This document shows, piece by piece, positions 40,086-51,621 of a stretch of DNA of 64,000 bases. Position numbers and translations under genes: made by a program. How positions within the stretch are numbered: the first letter of the stretch is position 1; each line of letters opens with the position of its first letter. This DNA comes from Cupriavidus oxalaticus. Its GTDB lineage: Bacteria; Pseudomonadota; Gammaproteobacteria; Burkholderiales; Burkholderiaceae. The notes beneath the pieces were generated by a model. It was not told where the DNA came from and made no database searches. It was given only the letters and a program-made list of their open reading frames with translations. The stretch covers positions 2,604,001 through 2,668,000 of the forward strand of contig NZ_CP038635.1 in assembly GCF_004768545.1 (NCBI RefSeq), given 5' to 3'.

Positions 40086-40850
40086 ATGGCATTCGGATTC
40101 AGCTTCGGCGGATTGATCTTCCTGGTGGCGCTGCTCATCATCACGTCGTTCCGCGTGCTGCGCGAGTACGAGCGCGGCGTGGTCTTCATGCTTGGGCGCT
40201 TCTGGAAGGTGAAGGGTCCGGGCCTGGTGCTGATCATTCCCGCCGTGCAGCAGATGGTGCGGGTGGACCTGCGCACGGTGGTGATGGACGTGCCGCCGCA
40301 GGACGTGATCTCGCACGACAACGTGTCGGTCAAGGTGAACGCGGTTGTGTATTTCCGCGTGGTCGATCCTGAGCTGGCGATTATCCAGGTAGCGAACTTC
40401 CTCGAGGCCACCAGCCAGCTCGCGCAGACCACGCTGCGAGCGGTGCTCGGCAAGCATGAACTGGACGAGATGCTGGCCGAACGGGAAAAGCTCAACCTCG
40501 ATATCCAGAAGGTGCTGGACGCGCAGACCGATGCGTGGGGGATCAAGGTCTCGAACGTCGAGATCAAGCACGTCGACCTGAACGAGTCGATGGTGCGCGC
40601 GATTGCGCGGCAGGCCGAGGCCGAGCGCGAGCGGCGCGCCAAGGTGATCCACGCCGAGGGCGAGCTGCAGGCATCCGAGAAGCTGCTGGAAGCGGCGCAG
40701 ATGCTGGCGCGGCAGCCGCAGGCGATGCAGCTGCGCTATATGCAGACGCTGACGCAGATCGCCGGGGACAAGAGTTCGACGATCGTGTTTCCGTTGCCGA
40801 TGGATTTATTGACGACGCTGCGGAGTGCCATGGGCAACACCGAGAAGTAG
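40086..40850 (+). CDS. slipin (stomatin/prohibitin-family) membrane protein
   Basis: This 254-residue protein has one N-terminal membrane segment ([16 protein letters not shown]) and then the SPFH/band 7 domain, starting [19 protein letters not shown], which is the slipin signature. The C-terminal half is a charged coiled-coil ([18 protein letters not shown]). Slipins scaffold membrane microdomains and are substrates of NfeD proteases. The overlap-like spacing to nfeD supports a two-gene operon. A clear terminator follows. Confidence 0.94.
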   Translation: MAFGFSFGGLIFLVALLIITSFRVLREYERGVVFMLGRFWKVKGPGLVLIIPAVQQMVRVDLRTVVMDVPPQDVISHDNVSVKVNAVVYFRVVDPELAIIQVANFLEATSQLAQTTLRAVLGKHELDEMLAEREKLNLDIQKVLDAQTDAWGIKVSNVEIKHVDLNESMVRAIARQAEAERERRAKVIHAEGELQASEKLLEAAQMLARQPQAMQLRYMQTLTQIAGDKSSTIVFPLPMDLLTTLRSAMGNTEK

Positions 40851-40856
40851 GAAAGC

Positions 40857-40883
40857 AGAAGGGGCGCCACTGGCGCCCCTTCT
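40857..40883. terminator. terminator between slipin and alaS
   Basis: AGAAGGGGCGCCA (40857-40869) pairs with TGGCGCCCCTTCT (40871-40883) around one unpaired base. T residues follow on the plus strand and the genes converge, so both may use it. Confidence 0.85.
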
Positions 40884-40922
40884 TCATCTGCTTGCGAATC
40901 GGCTTGCGGAATGGTCAGGCCA

Positions 40923-43547
40923 TCAGACCTTGGCCGCCACCCACTCGCTGACACCCGCCAGCGCCTGCGGCAGCTTGGCCGGCTCGGTGCCACCAGCCTG
41001 CGCCATGTCCGGACGGCCGCCGCCCTTGCCACCCACCTGCTGGGCGACAAAGTTGACCAGCTCGCCGGCCTTGACCTTGCCGGTGGCATCGGCGGTGACG
41101 CCGGCGATCAGGCTGACCTTGCCGTCGGCCACGGCCGCCAGCACGATCGCCGCGCTCTGCAGCTTGTCCTTGAGCTTGTCCATGGTCTCGCGCAGCGTCT
41201 TCACGTCGGCGCCGTCGAGCTGGGCAGCCAGCACCTTCAGGCCCTTCACGTCGATGGCCTGCGCCGCCAGCTCGTCGCCCTGCGAAGCCGCCAGCTTGCT
41301 CTTCAGGCGCTCCAGCTCCTTCTCCAGCGCGCGCACCTGGTCCTGCACCTGGCCAATGCGCGGCACGAGTTCCGACGGCTGCGCCTTCAGCACGGCAGCG
41401 GCTTCGTTGAGCCTGGCATCCAGGTTCTGCAGGTAGTGCAGCGCGTTGTCGCCGGTGATCGCTTCCACGCGGCGGATGCCGGCAGCGACGCCGCCTTCCA
41501 CCACGATCTTGAACAGGCCGATATCGCCGGTGCGATGCACGTGGGTGCCGCCGCACAGTTCCTTCGAGGTGCCGATCGACAGCACGCGCACGTCGTCGGC
41601 GTACTTCTCGCCGAACAGCGCCATCGCGCCGCTCTTGACGGCATCGTCGAACGGCATGATCTCGGCGTGCGTATCGTCGTTGCGCAGGATCTCGGCGTTG
41701 ACGATCTCTTCCACCTTGCGGATCTGCTCTTCGGTCAGCGCGGCGTTGTGCGAGAAGTCGAAGCGGGTCTTGTCCGCATCCACCAGCGAGCCCTTCTGCT
41801 GCACGTGCGTGCCCAGCACTTCGCGCAGGGCCTTGTGCATCAGGTGGGTGGCCGAGTGGTTGCGCACGGTGCGCGCGCGGCGCAGCGCGTCGACCTGCGC
41901 CGAGACGGCGTCGCCCACCTTCAGCGCGCCGCCTGCCAGCGTGCCCTGGTGGCCGAACACGTCGGCCTGGACCTTGGTGGTGTCGGCGACAGCAAATACA
42001 GCGTTGCCAGCCTTCAGCACGCCCTGGTCGCCGGCCTGGCCGCCGGACTCGGCGTAGAACGGGGTGTTATCGAGCACCACCACGCCGGTCTGGCCCGGCT
42101 GCATGGTGTCGACCGAGGCGCCATCCACATACAGCGCGGTGACCAACGCCCGCGGCAGTTCCAGCTTTTCGTAGCCATGGAACACGGTCTTGTCGCCCGT
42201 GTACTCCAGGCCGGCAGCCATCTTGAACTTGCCGGCGGCGCGCGCCTGCTCGCGCTGGCGGCTCATCGCGGCATCGAACGCGGCCTCGTCCACGGCGATT
42301 TCCTGCTCGCGGCACACGTCCTGCGTCAGGTCCAGCGGAAAGCCGAAGGTGTCGTGCAGCTTGAAGGCCAGTTCGCCGTCCAGCGTCTTGCCGCCCTTGA
42401 GCTTCAGCTCGGCCAGCGCGGCGTCCAGGATCGACATGCCGTTCTCGATGGTCTCGAAGAAGCGCTCTTCCTCGGCCTTCAGCACTTCGGTCACGCGCGA
42501 CTGGGCTTCGGCCAGTTCCGGATAGGCCTCGCCCATCTGCGCGACCAGGTCCGGCACCAGCTTGTGGAAGAACGGGGTCTTCTGGCCCAGCTTGTAGCCG
42601 TGGCGGATGGCGCGGCGCACGATGCGGCGCAGCACGTAGCCGCGGCCTTCGTTGCCCGGGATCACGCCGTCGACGATCAGGAACGAGCACGCGCGGATAT
42701 GGTCGGCGATGACCTTCAGCGAGTTCTGGTTCAGGTTGTCGATATGGGTCTCGCGCGCGGCGGCCTTGATCAGTGCCTGGAACAGGTCGATCTCATAGTT
42801 GCTGTGCACGTGCTGCAGCACCGCGGCGATGCGCTCCAGGCCCATGCCGGTATCCACGCACGGCTTGGGCAGCGGCGTCATGTTGCCCTGCTCGTCGCGG
42901 TTGAACTGCATGAACACCAGGTTCCAGATCTCGATGTAGCGGTCGCCGTCTTCCTCCGGCGATCCCGGCGGGCCGCCCCACACCTCCGGGCCGTGGTCGT
43001 AGAAGATTTCCGAGCACGGGCCGCACGGGCCGGTGTCGGCCATCTGCCAGAAGTTGTCCGAGGCGTAGCGCGCGCCCTTGTTGTCGCCGATGCGCACGAT
43101 GCGCTCGGTCGGCACGCCCACTTCCTTGGCCCAGATGTCGTATGCCTCGTCGTCTTCCGCGTAGACTGTCACCCACAGCTTTTCGGCCGGCAGCTGGTAG
43201 GTCCTGGTCAGCAGTTCCCACGCGTACAGGATGGCATCGCGCTTGAAGTAGTCGCCAAACGAGAAGTTGCCCAGCATCTCGAAGAACGTATGGTGGCGGG
43301 CGGTGTAGCCCACGTTCTCCAGGTCGTTGTGCTTGCCGCCGGCGCGCACCGAACGCTGCGACGAGGTCGCGCGGGTGTACGGCCGCTTGTCGGTGCCCAG
43401 GAACACGTCCTTGAACTGCACCATGCCGGAGTTGGTGAACAGCAGCGTCGGGTCGTTCGCCGGCACCAGGCTGGACGAGCGGACCACGGTATGGCCCTTC
43501 GATTCGAAGAACTGCAGGAACTTGCTGCGAATGTCTGAGACTTTCAT
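40923..43547 (-). CDS. alaS: alanine-tRNA ligase
   Basis: This class II synthetase has 874 residues, the standard length. The N-terminal aminoacylation domain begins [19 protein letters not shown] and includes [15 protein letters not shown]. The editing domain holds the zinc/water histidines in [13 protein letters not shown] and the [13 protein letters not shown] motif, which clears mis-charged Ser and Gly. The C-terminal domain has the coiled-coil and the glycine-rich tail ([15 protein letters not shown]). The ATG at 43547 matches the conserved family start; an open frame continues upstream through the promoter. Confidence 0.98.
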   Translation of the reverse strand: MKVSDIRSKFLQFFESKGHTVVRSSSLVPANDPTLLFTNSGMVQFKDVFLGTDKRPYTRATSSQRSVRAGGKHNDLENVGYTARHHTFFEMLGNFSFGDYFKRDAILYAWELLTRTYQLPAEKLWVTVYAEDDEAYDIWAKEVGVPTERIVRIGDNKGARYASDNFWQMADTGPCGPCSEIFYDHGPEVWGGPPGSPEEDGDRYIEIWNLVFMQFNRDEQGNMTPLPKPCVDTGMGLERIAAVLQHVHSNYEIDLFQALIKAAARETHIDNLNQNSLKVIADHIRACSFLIVDGVIPGNEGRGYVLRRIVRRAIRHGYKLGQKTPFFHKLVPDLVAQMGEAYPELAEAQSRVTEVLKAEEERFFETIENGMSILDAALAELKLKGGKTLDGELAFKLHDTFGFPLDLTQDVCREQEIAVDEAAFDAAMSRQREQARAAGKFKMAAGLEYTGDKTVFHGYEKLELPRALVTALYVDGASVDTMQPGQTGVVVLDNTPFYAESGGQAGDQGVLKAGNAVFAVADTTKVQADVFGHQGTLAGGALKVGDAVSAQVDALRRARTVRNHSATHLMHKALREVLGTHVQQKGSLVDADKTRFDFSHNAALTEEQIRKVEEIVNAEILRNDDTHAEIMPFDDAVKSGAMALFGEKYADDVRVLSIGTSKELCGGTHVHRTGDIGLFKIVVEGGVAAGIRRVEAITGDNALHYLQNLDARLNEAAAVLKAQPSELVPRIGQVQDQVRALEKELERLKSKLAASQGDELAAQAIDVKGLKVLAAQLDGADVKTLRETMDKLKDKLQSAAIVLAAVADGKVSLIAGVTADATGKVKAGELVNFVAQQVGGKGGGRPDMAQAGGTEPAKLPQALAGVSEWVAAKV

Positions 43548-43613
43548 GGGATGGCGGACGCTGCTGCGGCTGGGCCGGGCGCGACGAGTCAGTTTTGGAT
43601 TTGCAAACCGTTG

Positions 43614-43619
43614 ATTATA
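43614..43619 (-). promoter_or_regulatory. -10 element of alaS
   Basis: A consensus TATAAT on the minus strand lies 66 bp upstream of the alaS ATG. The -35 region is not well matched. It stands between the start codon and an 11-bp tandem repeat. Confidence 0.6.
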
Positions 43620-43639
43620 CGGGCAAGCCAGCCCCAAAA

Positions 43640-43670
43640 GGGCATGGCGGGGGCATGGCGGGGGCATGGC
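43640..43670. repeat. 11-bp tandem repeat upstream of alaS
   Basis: The unit GGGCATGGCGG occurs 2.8 times in a row. It lies in the 328-bp divergent gap between alaS and the CoA-transferase gene, 20 bp upstream of the alaS -10 motif. The 11-base period is close to one helical turn. Confidence 0.8.
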
Positions 43671-43755
43671 AGGCAGACCAGGCACCGCGCCCCGGGACCG
43701 GCCGGCTATCGCCCAAATCAAATACCACGGAGAGCCGATTGCATCACTTTATGGC

Positions 43756-43783
43756 TTGCCTCGCCGGGCCCGGGTGATACAGT
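43756..43783 (+). promoter_or_regulatory. candidate promoter of the CoA-transferase gene
   Basis: TTGCCT (43756-43761) and TACAGT (43778-43783) are 16 bp apart, 92 bp upstream of the CoA-transferase ATG, and the -10 is preceded by an extended TG. The remaining DNA of this gap shows no other feature besides the tandem repeat. Confidence 0.45.
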
Positions 43784-43875
43784 GCAGGCACCCCGCGCCG
43801 GCCATTGCGCGCCGCGGCGCCGGCAGCCGGTTTTCCGATCCTTCCCCGCATCACCTCAGAATTTCTTCTACCGCC

Positions 43876-45096
43876 ATGGGAGCCTTAAGCCATCTCCGCG
43901 TCCTCGACCTGACCCGCGTCCTCGCCGGTCCCTGGTGCGCCCAGAACCTTGCCGACTTCGGCGCCGATGTGATCAAGATCGAGCGCCCCGGCGCCGGCGA
44001 CGACACCCGCACCTGGGGCCCGCCCTGGCTCAAGGACGAAGACGGCCGCGACACCGCCGAGGCCGCCTACTACCTGGCCGCCAACCGCAACAAGCGCTCG
44101 GTCACCTGCGACATCAGCACGCCCGAGGGCCAGCAGATCGTGCGCGACCTCGCCGCGCAGAGCGACGTGGTGCTGGAGAACTACAAGGTCGGCCAGTTGA
44201 AGAAATATGGCCTGGACTACGACTCCCTGAAGCAGGTCAAGCCCGACCTGATCTACTGCTCTGTCACCGGCTTCGGCCAGACCGGCCCGTACGCCGCGCG
44301 CCCCGGCTATGACTTCATCATCCAGGGCATGGGCGGCTTCATGAGCCTGACCGGCGAGCGCGACGACCTGCCCGGCGGCGGCCCGCAGAAGGCCGGCGTG
44401 GCGATTTCCGACCTGATGACGGGCCAGTACGCCACCATCGCGGTGCTGGCGGCACTCGCCCACCGCGACCGCACCGGCGAGGGCCAGTACATCGACATGG
44501 CGCTGCTCGACGTGCAGGTGGCCATGCTCGCCAACATGAACACCAACTACCTGGCCAGCGGCGAGGCGCCGCGCCGCTGGGGCAATGCGCACCCCAACAT
44601 CGTCCCCTACCAGACCTTCCAGGCCGCCGACGGCTGGATCATCGTCGCGGTGGGCAACGACGGGCAGTTCCGCAAGTTCGTCACCGACGGCGGCCGGCCA
44701 GAGCTGGCCGACGACCCGCGCTTTGCCAAAAACCCGCAGCGCGTGGCCAACCGCGACGTGCTGGTGCCGATCCTGGCCGAGATGGTGCGCCCGCGCACCC
44801 GCGCGCAGTGGATCCGCGACCTGGAAGCCGCGGGCGTGCCGTGCGGCCCGATCAACACGCTCGACGACGTGTTCGAGGACGACCAGGTCAAGGCGCGCGG
44901 CCTGCGCGTGGACCTGCCCCACCCCAGCGCGGGCGAGGTCAAGCTGGTCGGCAGCCCGATCAAGATGAGCGTGACGCCACCGCAGGCGCTGCGCCACCCG
45001 CCGCTGCTGGGCGAGCACACCGACACGGTGCTGGGCGAGACCCTGGGCTACAGCGCCGGGCAGATCGCCGCACTTCGCGCAAAAGGTGTGCTGTAA
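43876..45096 (+). CDS. class III (CaiB/BaiF) CoA-transferase
   Basis: This 406-residue protein has the usual order of the family: an N-terminal Rossmann-like half starting LSHLRVLDLTRVLAGPWCAQNLADFGADVIK, the catalytic aspartate Asp146 in RPGYDFIIQ, and then GQYATIAVLAALAHRD and the small domain with GWIIVAVGNDGQF. It would move CoA between carboxylic acids, for example of the formyl-CoA, succinyl-CoA or carnitine type. The substrate is not evident. It may be co-transcribed with the DUF2214 and Bug-receptor genes, but a 131-bp gap follows. It is the canonical reference for the rearranged protein at 59828-61264. Confidence 0.92.
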   Translation: MGALSHLRVLDLTRVLAGPWCAQNLADFGADVIKIERPGAGDDTRTWGPPWLKDEDGRDTAEAAYYLAANRNKRSVTCDISTPEGQQIVRDLAAQSDVVLENYKVGQLKKYGLDYDSLKQVKPDLIYCSVTGFGQTGPYAARPGYDFIIQGMGGFMSLTGERDDLPGGGPQKAGVAISDLMTGQYATIAVLAALAHRDRTGEGQYIDMALLDVQVAMLANMNTNYLASGEAPRRWGNAHPNIVPYQTFQAADGWIIVAVGNDGQFRKFVTDGGRPELADDPRFAKNPQRVANRDVLVPILAEMVRPRTRAQWIRDLEAAGVPCGPINTLDDVFEDDQVKARGLRVDLPHPSAGEVKLVGSPIKMSVTPPQALRHPPLLGEHTDTVLGETLGYSAGQIAALRAKGVL

Positions 45097-45227
45097 GATT
45101 CTCCTCCTGACCGCGGCAGGCCAGGCCTGCCCTGCCGCAGGTGCTTTCCGGAAGTTCAGTTCCCACTGAAGTACTTTCCACGGGCCCGCGCCCCCCGCGC
45201 GGGCCTGCGCAAAGCAAAGGAGAACCC

Positions 45228-45683
45228 ATGCTGACCGACGCCATCCTGGCCTTCCTGCATTTCCTTGCGATCTTTGTCCTGATCACGCTGATGGCCGCCG
45301 AGGCCGTGGCACTGCGCCCGGACCTGACCCCGGCCACCGTGCGGCGCCTGTCGCTGTATGACCTGTTCTATTTCCTGTCGGCGATGCTGGCGCTGGGGAC
45401 CGGCCTGCTGCGCCTGTTCTACGGCGCCAAGGGCGTCGACTTCTACCTGCACAATCCGTGGTTCCACGCCAAGATGGGCGTGTTCGTGCTGATCGCGCTG
45501 TGCTCGCTGCCGCCGACCTTTGCCATCGCGCGCTGGCGCAAGCAGGCGCGCAGGCTGCCCGATTACGTGCCGCCGCCGTCCGAGATCAAGGCGGCGCGGC
45601 GCTGGGTCATGATCGAATCGCACCTGGTGATCCTGCTGCCGCTGTGCGCCGTGATGATGGCGCGCGGCATCGGGGCCCGCTAA
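45228..45683 (+). CDS. DUF2214-family membrane protein
   Basis: This 151-residue protein has four predicted membrane helices and starts MLTDAILAFLHFLAIFVLITLMAAE. FHAKMGVFVLIAL and a cytoplasmic RWRKQARRLPDYVPP loop fit the DUF2214 group. The family's function is unknown. A strong AAAGGAG precedes the ATG at 45228. The Bug-receptor gene starts 28 bp after its stop. Confidence 0.85.
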   Translation: MLTDAILAFLHFLAIFVLITLMAAEAVALRPDLTPATVRRLSLYDLFYFLSAMLALGTGLLRLFYGAKGVDFYLHNPWFHAKMGVFVLIALCSLPPTFAIARWRKQARRLPDYVPPPSEIKAARRWVMIESHLVILLPLCAVMMARGIGAR

Positions 45684-45711
45684 GAATCCCAATCCCTCTG
45701 TCATCCGCAAC

Positions 45712-46707
45712 ATGCTGAAGAAACTGTTTGCCGCCGCGCTGACCGCGGCGCTGATGCCCGCCGCCGCCGCCGCGGCCACCACCGCCTACCCCGCCAAGCC
45801 CGTCCGCTTCGTGGTGCCCTATCCCGCCGGCGGCCCGCTCGACACCGTGGCGCGCGCCATCGGCGACAAGCTGCGCGACAGCCTGGGCCAGCCCGTGGTG
45901 GTGGAGAACAAGCCGGGCGCCGGCGGCAACCTGGGCGCGGACTACGTCGCCAAGCAGCCGGCCGACGGCTACACCATCGTCATGGGCGCGGTGGCCACGC
46001 ATGCCATCAACCCGACGCTGTTCAGCAAGATGCCGTACGACCCGGTCAAGGACTTCGCGCCGATCACGCTGGTCGCCGACGTGCCCAACGTGCTGGTGAT
46101 GCACCCCGGCAAGGCCGCCGACCTGCACATCAACAACGTGCGCGACCTGGTCGCCTACGCGCGCAAGAACCCGGGCAAGCTGGACTACGCCTCGGGTGGC
46201 AACGGCAGCGCCGGGCACCTGTCGGGCGAGCTGTTCAAGAGCATGGCGAAGATCAGCATGGTCCATATCCCCTACAACGGCGCGTCGCCCGCGCAGCTGT
46301 CGGTGCTGTCGGGCCAGACCGACCTGATCTTCGACAACCTGGCTTCGGCATCGGCCAATATCAAGGCGGGCAAGCTCAAGGCCTTCGCCGTGACCACCGC
46401 CAGCCGCGCGGCGGCGTTCCCCGAACTGCCGACCATTGCCGAGGCCGGCAAGGGGCTGGGGCTGGAAGGCTTCGATATCTCGACGTGGTTCGGCGTGTTC
46501 GCTCCGGCCAATACGCCGCGAGAAATCGTGGACAAGCTGAACCACGAGATCGTAGCGATCCTGAAGACGGACGACATGAAGGCGCGCCTGGCCCGGATCG
46601 GCGCACAGCCGGCGCCGACCACGCCCGAGCAGTTTGGGGCGTTGGTGCAGAAGGAACTGAAGAAGTATGCGCAGATCGTCAAGGTGTCGGGGGCGAAGGT
46701 GGACTGA
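45712..46707 (+). CDS. Bug-family tripartite tricarboxylate-type solute receptor
   Basis: This 331-residue protein has a signal peptide (MLKKLFAAALTAALMPAAAAAA) and the Bug/TctC fold. The conserved YPAKPVRFVVPYPAGGPLD start of the mature protein, then VVVENKPGAGGN, and DGYTI are family signatures. Such receptors bind carboxylates in the periplasm and mostly work without a neighbouring permease. Here a TctBA permease pair lies about 2.3 kb downstream, across the antiporter gene, so they could be partners. An 85-bp repeat follows 22 bp after the stop. Confidence 0.9.
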   Translation: MLKKLFAAALTAALMPAAAAAATTAYPAKPVRFVVPYPAGGPLDTVARAIGDKLRDSLGQPVVVENKPGAGGNLGADYVAKQPADGYTIVMGAVATHAINPTLFSKMPYDPVKDFAPITLVADVPNVLVMHPGKAADLHINNVRDLVAYARKNPGKLDYASGGNGSAGHLSGELFKSMAKISMVHIPYNGASPAQLSVLSGQTDLIFDNLASASANIKAGKLKAFAVTTASRAAAFPELPTIAEAGKGLGLEGFDISTWFGVFAPANTPREIVDKLNHEIVAILKTDDMKARLARIGAQPAPTTPEQFGALVQKELKKYAQIVKVSGAKVD

Positions 46708-46729
46708 AGTCCAAACCATCGCAGGACCA

Positions 46730-46814
46730 ACGGCTTTGGGTGCTCCCAAGCCGCGCGAGCTAGCCCAAGCAAGGTGTTCTCCCTCTCCCGCAGGCGGGAG
46801 GGGGGAGCAAACCA
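46730..46814 (+). repeat. 85-bp two-hairpin dispersed repeat, copy 2
   Basis: The same element as at 20946-21030 and 58112-58196, same orientation. The first hairpin is TTGGG-TGCT-CCCAA and the second has arms CCCTCTCCCGC and GCGGGAGGGGG. It lies 22 bp downstream of the Bug receptor stop and only 7 bp from the end of the converging antiporter gene. Confidence 0.85.
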
Positions 46815-46821
46815 ACGCAAA

Positions 46822-48603
<1,782 letters not shown>

Positions 48604-48832
48604 GCTGCTCCTTGCGTCACGTATGGGTCCTTGCCGGAACCTTTCAAACCTTACAGGGCTTTCAGGCCGGCGCCCCCGGAGACTGCAGTACAGATGCCCG
48701 GGATGATAGCGCAGCGCCTCTCGCCGCCCCACCCGCCAGCCCGCGTCCAGACTGGCTTTGCGGACCGGCCAGGCGCCTTTTAAGCGCCATCTCACTAGGG
48801 GATACCCGAACCATGACCCTGTTTGCAGACAT

Positions 48833-48852
48833 CTGAAAGGTAGCTGAAAGGT
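48833..48852 (+). promoter_or_regulatory. phased direct repeat ahead of tctBA
   Basis: CTGAAAGGT occurs at 48833-48841 and again at 48844-48852, an 11-bp period. TTAACT follows (48860-48865) and could be a -10. Direct repeats of one helical turn in a -35 position are typical of OmpR/PhoB-type response regulators, and tct operons of other bacteria are controlled by the TctD response regulator. This and the promoter role are inference; the rest of the 363-bp gap shows nothing else clear. Confidence 0.4.
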
Positions 48853-48966
48853 CGCCCCCTTAACTTCCACCCTGCCCGCAGGAGGGCCCTTCGTTGCAGA
48901 CCGCATTGATGCAGGGCAACAAAGGGTCAACCGCAGATTTCAAGCGTCTTTTCGAGGAGATTCACT

Positions 48967-49428
48967 TTGCGCATACGTAGCCAAAAGGACTTCGCCTCCG
49001 GCCTGATGTTCATCCTGGTCGGATTCGGCTTTTCCTGGGTCGCACGCGGCTATTCCATGGGAACCGCCGCAAAAATGGGACCCGGATACTTCCCGTTCTG
49101 GCTCGGCATCGTGCTTGCCCTGCTGGGCGTGCTGGTGCTGTGGGGCTCGCTGTCTTCCAAGGCTGAGGAAGACCAGCTGGCCCGCTGGGATATCAAGACG
49201 CTGCTGTGGATTCTGGGCTCGGTGGTGCTGTTCGGCCTGCTGCTCAAGCCGCTGGGCATGGTGCTGTCGGTGCTGGTGCTGGTGCTGGTGTCGTCGATGG
49301 CCAGCCACGAATTCAGCTGGAAGGGTGCCATCCTGAACGCCATCATCCTGGTGCTGATCAGCCTGGGCGCGTTCGTGTACGGCATCAACCTGCAGATGCC
49401 GGTGTGGCCGGCTTTCCTGGCAAGCTAA
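48967..49428 (+). CDS. tctB: TctB-family small permease subunit
   Basis: This 153-residue membrane protein has four predicted helices (LMFILVGFGFSWVARGYSMG, then others from about residue 45) and the family segment AAKMGPGYFPFWLG. In tripartite tricarboxylate transporters TctB pairs with TctA in the inner membrane. The start is TTG at 48967 with GAGGAGA at a good distance. tctA starts 13 bp after its stop with its own AGGAGG. Confidence 0.92.
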   Translation: MRIRSQKDFASGLMFILVGFGFSWVARGYSMGTAAKMGPGYFPFWLGIVLALLGVLVLWGSLSSKAEEDQLARWDIKTLLWILGSVVLFGLLLKPLGMVLSVLVLVLVSSMASHEFSWKGAILNAIILVLISLGAFVYGINLQMPVWPAFLAS

Positions 49429-49441
49429 GGAGGCCGCCAAC

Positions 49442-50944
49442 ATGGAACTACTCACTAACCTGGGCCTGGGCTTCTCCACCGCCCTGACCTTCCAGAACCT
49501 GGCGTACGCCTTCCTGGGCTGCGTGCTGGGCACCCTGATCGGCGTGCTGCCGGGCCTGGGGCCGCTGGCCACCATCGCCATGCTGCTGCCGGTGACCTAC
49601 ACGCTGCCGCCGGTGGCCGCGCTGATCATGCTGGCCGGCATCTACTACGGCGCCCAGTACGGCGGCTCGACCACCGCCATCCTGGTGAACCTGCCGGGTG
49701 AATCGTCCTCGGTGGTGACAACCATCGACGGCTACCAGATGGCAAGACGAGGGCGAGCGGGGGTGGCGCTTGCCACCGCCGGCCTGGGCTCGTTCTTCGC
49801 CGGCTGCGTGGCCACCATGATCCTGGCCGCGTTCGCCGCGCCGCTGTCGGAACTGGCCTTCAAGTTCGGCCCCGCCGAGTACTTCTCGCTGATGGTGCTG
49901 GGCCTGATCGGCGCCGTGGTGCTGGCCTCGGGCTCGCTGGTCAAGGCGATCGCCATGATCGTGCTGGGCCTGCTGCTGGGCCTGGTGGGTACCGACGTGA
50001 ACTCGGGCGCAGCGCGCTTCTCGTTCGACGTGCCGGAACTGACCGACGGCCTGAACTTCGTCTCGGTGGCAATGGGTATCTTCGGCTTTGCTGAAATCAT
50101 CGCCAACCTGGAGCAGAAGGAGCAGCGCGAGACCTTCACCGACCACATCACCAACCTGTTCCCGACCAAGGAAGACTTCAAGCGCATGATTCCGGCCGTG
50201 CTGCGCGGCACGGCGCTGGGCTCAGCGCTGGGCATCCTGCCGGGCGGCGGTGCCTCGCTGGCTTCGTTCGCGGCGTACTCGCTGGAGAAGAAGACCTCCA
50301 AGTACCCGCAGGAATTCGGCAAGGGCGCGATCGAAGGCGTGGCCGGTCCGGAATCGGCCAACAACGCGGCTTCGCAGACCTCCTTCATCCCGCTGCTGAC
50401 GCTGGGCATTCCGCCCAACGCAGTGATGGCACTGATGGTGGGTGCGATGACCATCCACAACATCCAGCCCGGCCCGCAGGTGATGACCAGCAACCCGGCG
50501 CTGTTCTGGGGCCTGATCGCCTCGATGTGGATCGGCAACCTGATGCTGATCGTGCTGAACCTGCCGCTGATCGGCATCTGGGTGAAGCTGCTGAAGGTGC
50601 CTTACCGCTACCTGTACCCGGCCATCCTGACGTTCTGCTGCATCGGCGTGTACTCGGTCCAGAACACCACGTTCGATGTGTTCCAGACCGCGGCTTTCGG
50701 CGTGATCGGCTATCTGTTCATCAAGCTGCGCTGCGAACCCGCTCCGCTGCTGCTCGGCTTCGTGCTGGGGCCGATGATGGAAGAAAACTTCCGCCGCTCG
50801 CTGCTGCTGTCGCGTGGTGACTTTAGCGTGTTCGTGACGCGTCCGCTGTCGATGGGCCTGCTGATCGCAGCCGCGGTACTGGTGGTGATCGTGGCGCTGC
50901 CTTCGATCAAGGCCAAGCGCGAAGAAGCGTTCCAGGAAGAATAA
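49442..50944 (+). CDS. tctA: TctA-family large permease subunit
   Basis: This 500-residue membrane protein has eleven or twelve helices and the TctA signatures GVLPGLGPLATIAMLLP near residue 35, YYGAQYGGSTTAILVNLPGE near 75 and the later GILPGGGASLASFAAY. It moves a carboxylate brought by a Bug-type receptor, powered by an ion gradient. No tctC lies beside it; the nearest receptor is at 45712-46707, and a second one is at 55421-56398. A strong terminator follows. Confidence 0.95.
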   Translation: MELLTNLGLGFSTALTFQNLAYAFLGCVLGTLIGVLPGLGPLATIAMLLPVTYTLPPVAALIMLAGIYYGAQYGGSTTAILVNLPGESSSVVTTIDGYQMARRGRAGVALATAGLGSFFAGCVATMILAAFAAPLSELAFKFGPAEYFSLMVLGLIGAVVLASGSLVKAIAMIVLGLLLGLVGTDVNSGAARFSFDVPELTDGLNFVSVAMGIFGFAEIIANLEQKEQRETFTDHITNLFPTKEDFKRMIPAVLRGTALGSALGILPGGGASLASFAAYSLEKKTSKYPQEFGKGAIEGVAGPESANNAASQTSFIPLLTLGIPPNAVMALMVGAMTIHNIQPGPQVMTSNPALFWGLIASMWIGNLMLIVLNLPLIGIWVKLLKVPYRYLYPAILTFCCIGVYSVQNTTFDVFQTAAFGVIGYLFIKLRCEPAPLLLGFVLGPMMEENFRRSLLLSRGDFSVFVTRPLSMGLLIAAAVLVVIVALPSIKAKREEAFQEE

Positions 50945-50991
50945 GCAGGACTTGCCGCCGGCCTGCGGGCCGGCTCGCAATGCAACACTGG

Positions 50992-51017
50992 GGGCACCGC
51001 GAGGTGCCCTTTTTTTG
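50992..51017 (+). terminator. intrinsic terminator after tctA
   Basis: GGGCACC (50992-50998) and GGTGCCC (51003-51009) form a short stable stem with a 4-base loop and an eight-T run immediately after. Confidence 0.92.
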
Positions 51018-51121
51018 TTGCCGGGAATTGACACGGTGACACGCCTCCGCCGGGCCCGCAGCGACCTATAGTATTAGCACCCGGACAACTGTCGCGATGA
51101 GCGCGTCGGAGGTTTGAGATC

Positions 51122-51595
51122 ATGACCATGGCTAATACGCTGGCGAAATGCCTGAGCACCAAGCACAGCCAGTTCGACACCGTTCGGCACCCCTACAGCC
51201 TGAGCAGCATGGCCACTGCACACGCTGCACACATTCCCGGAGACCGCCTGGCCAAGACAGTCCTGCTGGAAGACGACAGCGGCTATGTCGCCGCGGTGAT
51301 TCCTTCCACGCACCATTTGAAACTTGCCGAGATCCGCGAGCAGACCGGACGCAACCTGTCGCTGGCGCACGAGGATGGCGTGCGCGAAGTCTTCAGGGAC
51401 TGCGACCACGGCGCGATCCCGCCGGTCGGCATGGCGTATGGCACGCAGACCTGGCTGGACGACAGCCTGCTGACGCACGCCGACGTCTATTTCGAAGCGG
51501 GCGACCACCAGGAACTGGTGCACATGAGCACCGACCAGTTCATGGAACTGATGGCCGATGCAAAGCGCGGGCACTTCGCGCACAGGATGATGTAG
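51122..51595 (+). CDS. YbaK/EbsC-domain aminoacyl-tRNA deacylase-like protein
   Basis: This 157-residue protein has a free-standing YbaK/ProX-type domain from about residue 40 (AAHIPGDRLAKTVLLEDDSGYVAAVIPS) to 155. Members hydrolyse mischarged tRNAs such as Cys- or Ala-tRNA(Pro), or Ala-tRNA(Ser), depending on subgroup. The conserved Lys is in LAKTVLL. The 30-residue N-terminus with FDTVRHPYS resembles a typical entry helix and strand. A TTGACA (51028-51033) and TATAGT (51067-51072) lie upstream but are 33 bp apart, too far for one promoter. A terminator follows. Confidence 0.85.
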   Translation: MTMANTLAKCLSTKHSQFDTVRHPYSLSSMATAHAAHIPGDRLAKTVLLEDDSGYVAAVIPSTHHLKLAEIREQTGRNLSLAHEDGVREVFRDCDHGAIPPVGMAYGTQTWLDDSLLTHADVYFEAGDHQELVHMSTDQFMELMADAKRGHFAHRMM

Positions 51596-51621
51596 GGCAA
51601 AGCCATACGTCAGCAATCTGG

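Noticed and set aside
43640..43670. CRISPR-like array
   Set aside because: The units are 11 bp and contiguous with no spacers, and there are no cas genes in the window.
51028..51072. TTGACA and TATAGT as one promoter of the YbaK gene
   Set aside because: The hexamers are 33 bp apart, far beyond the usual 16-18 bp.
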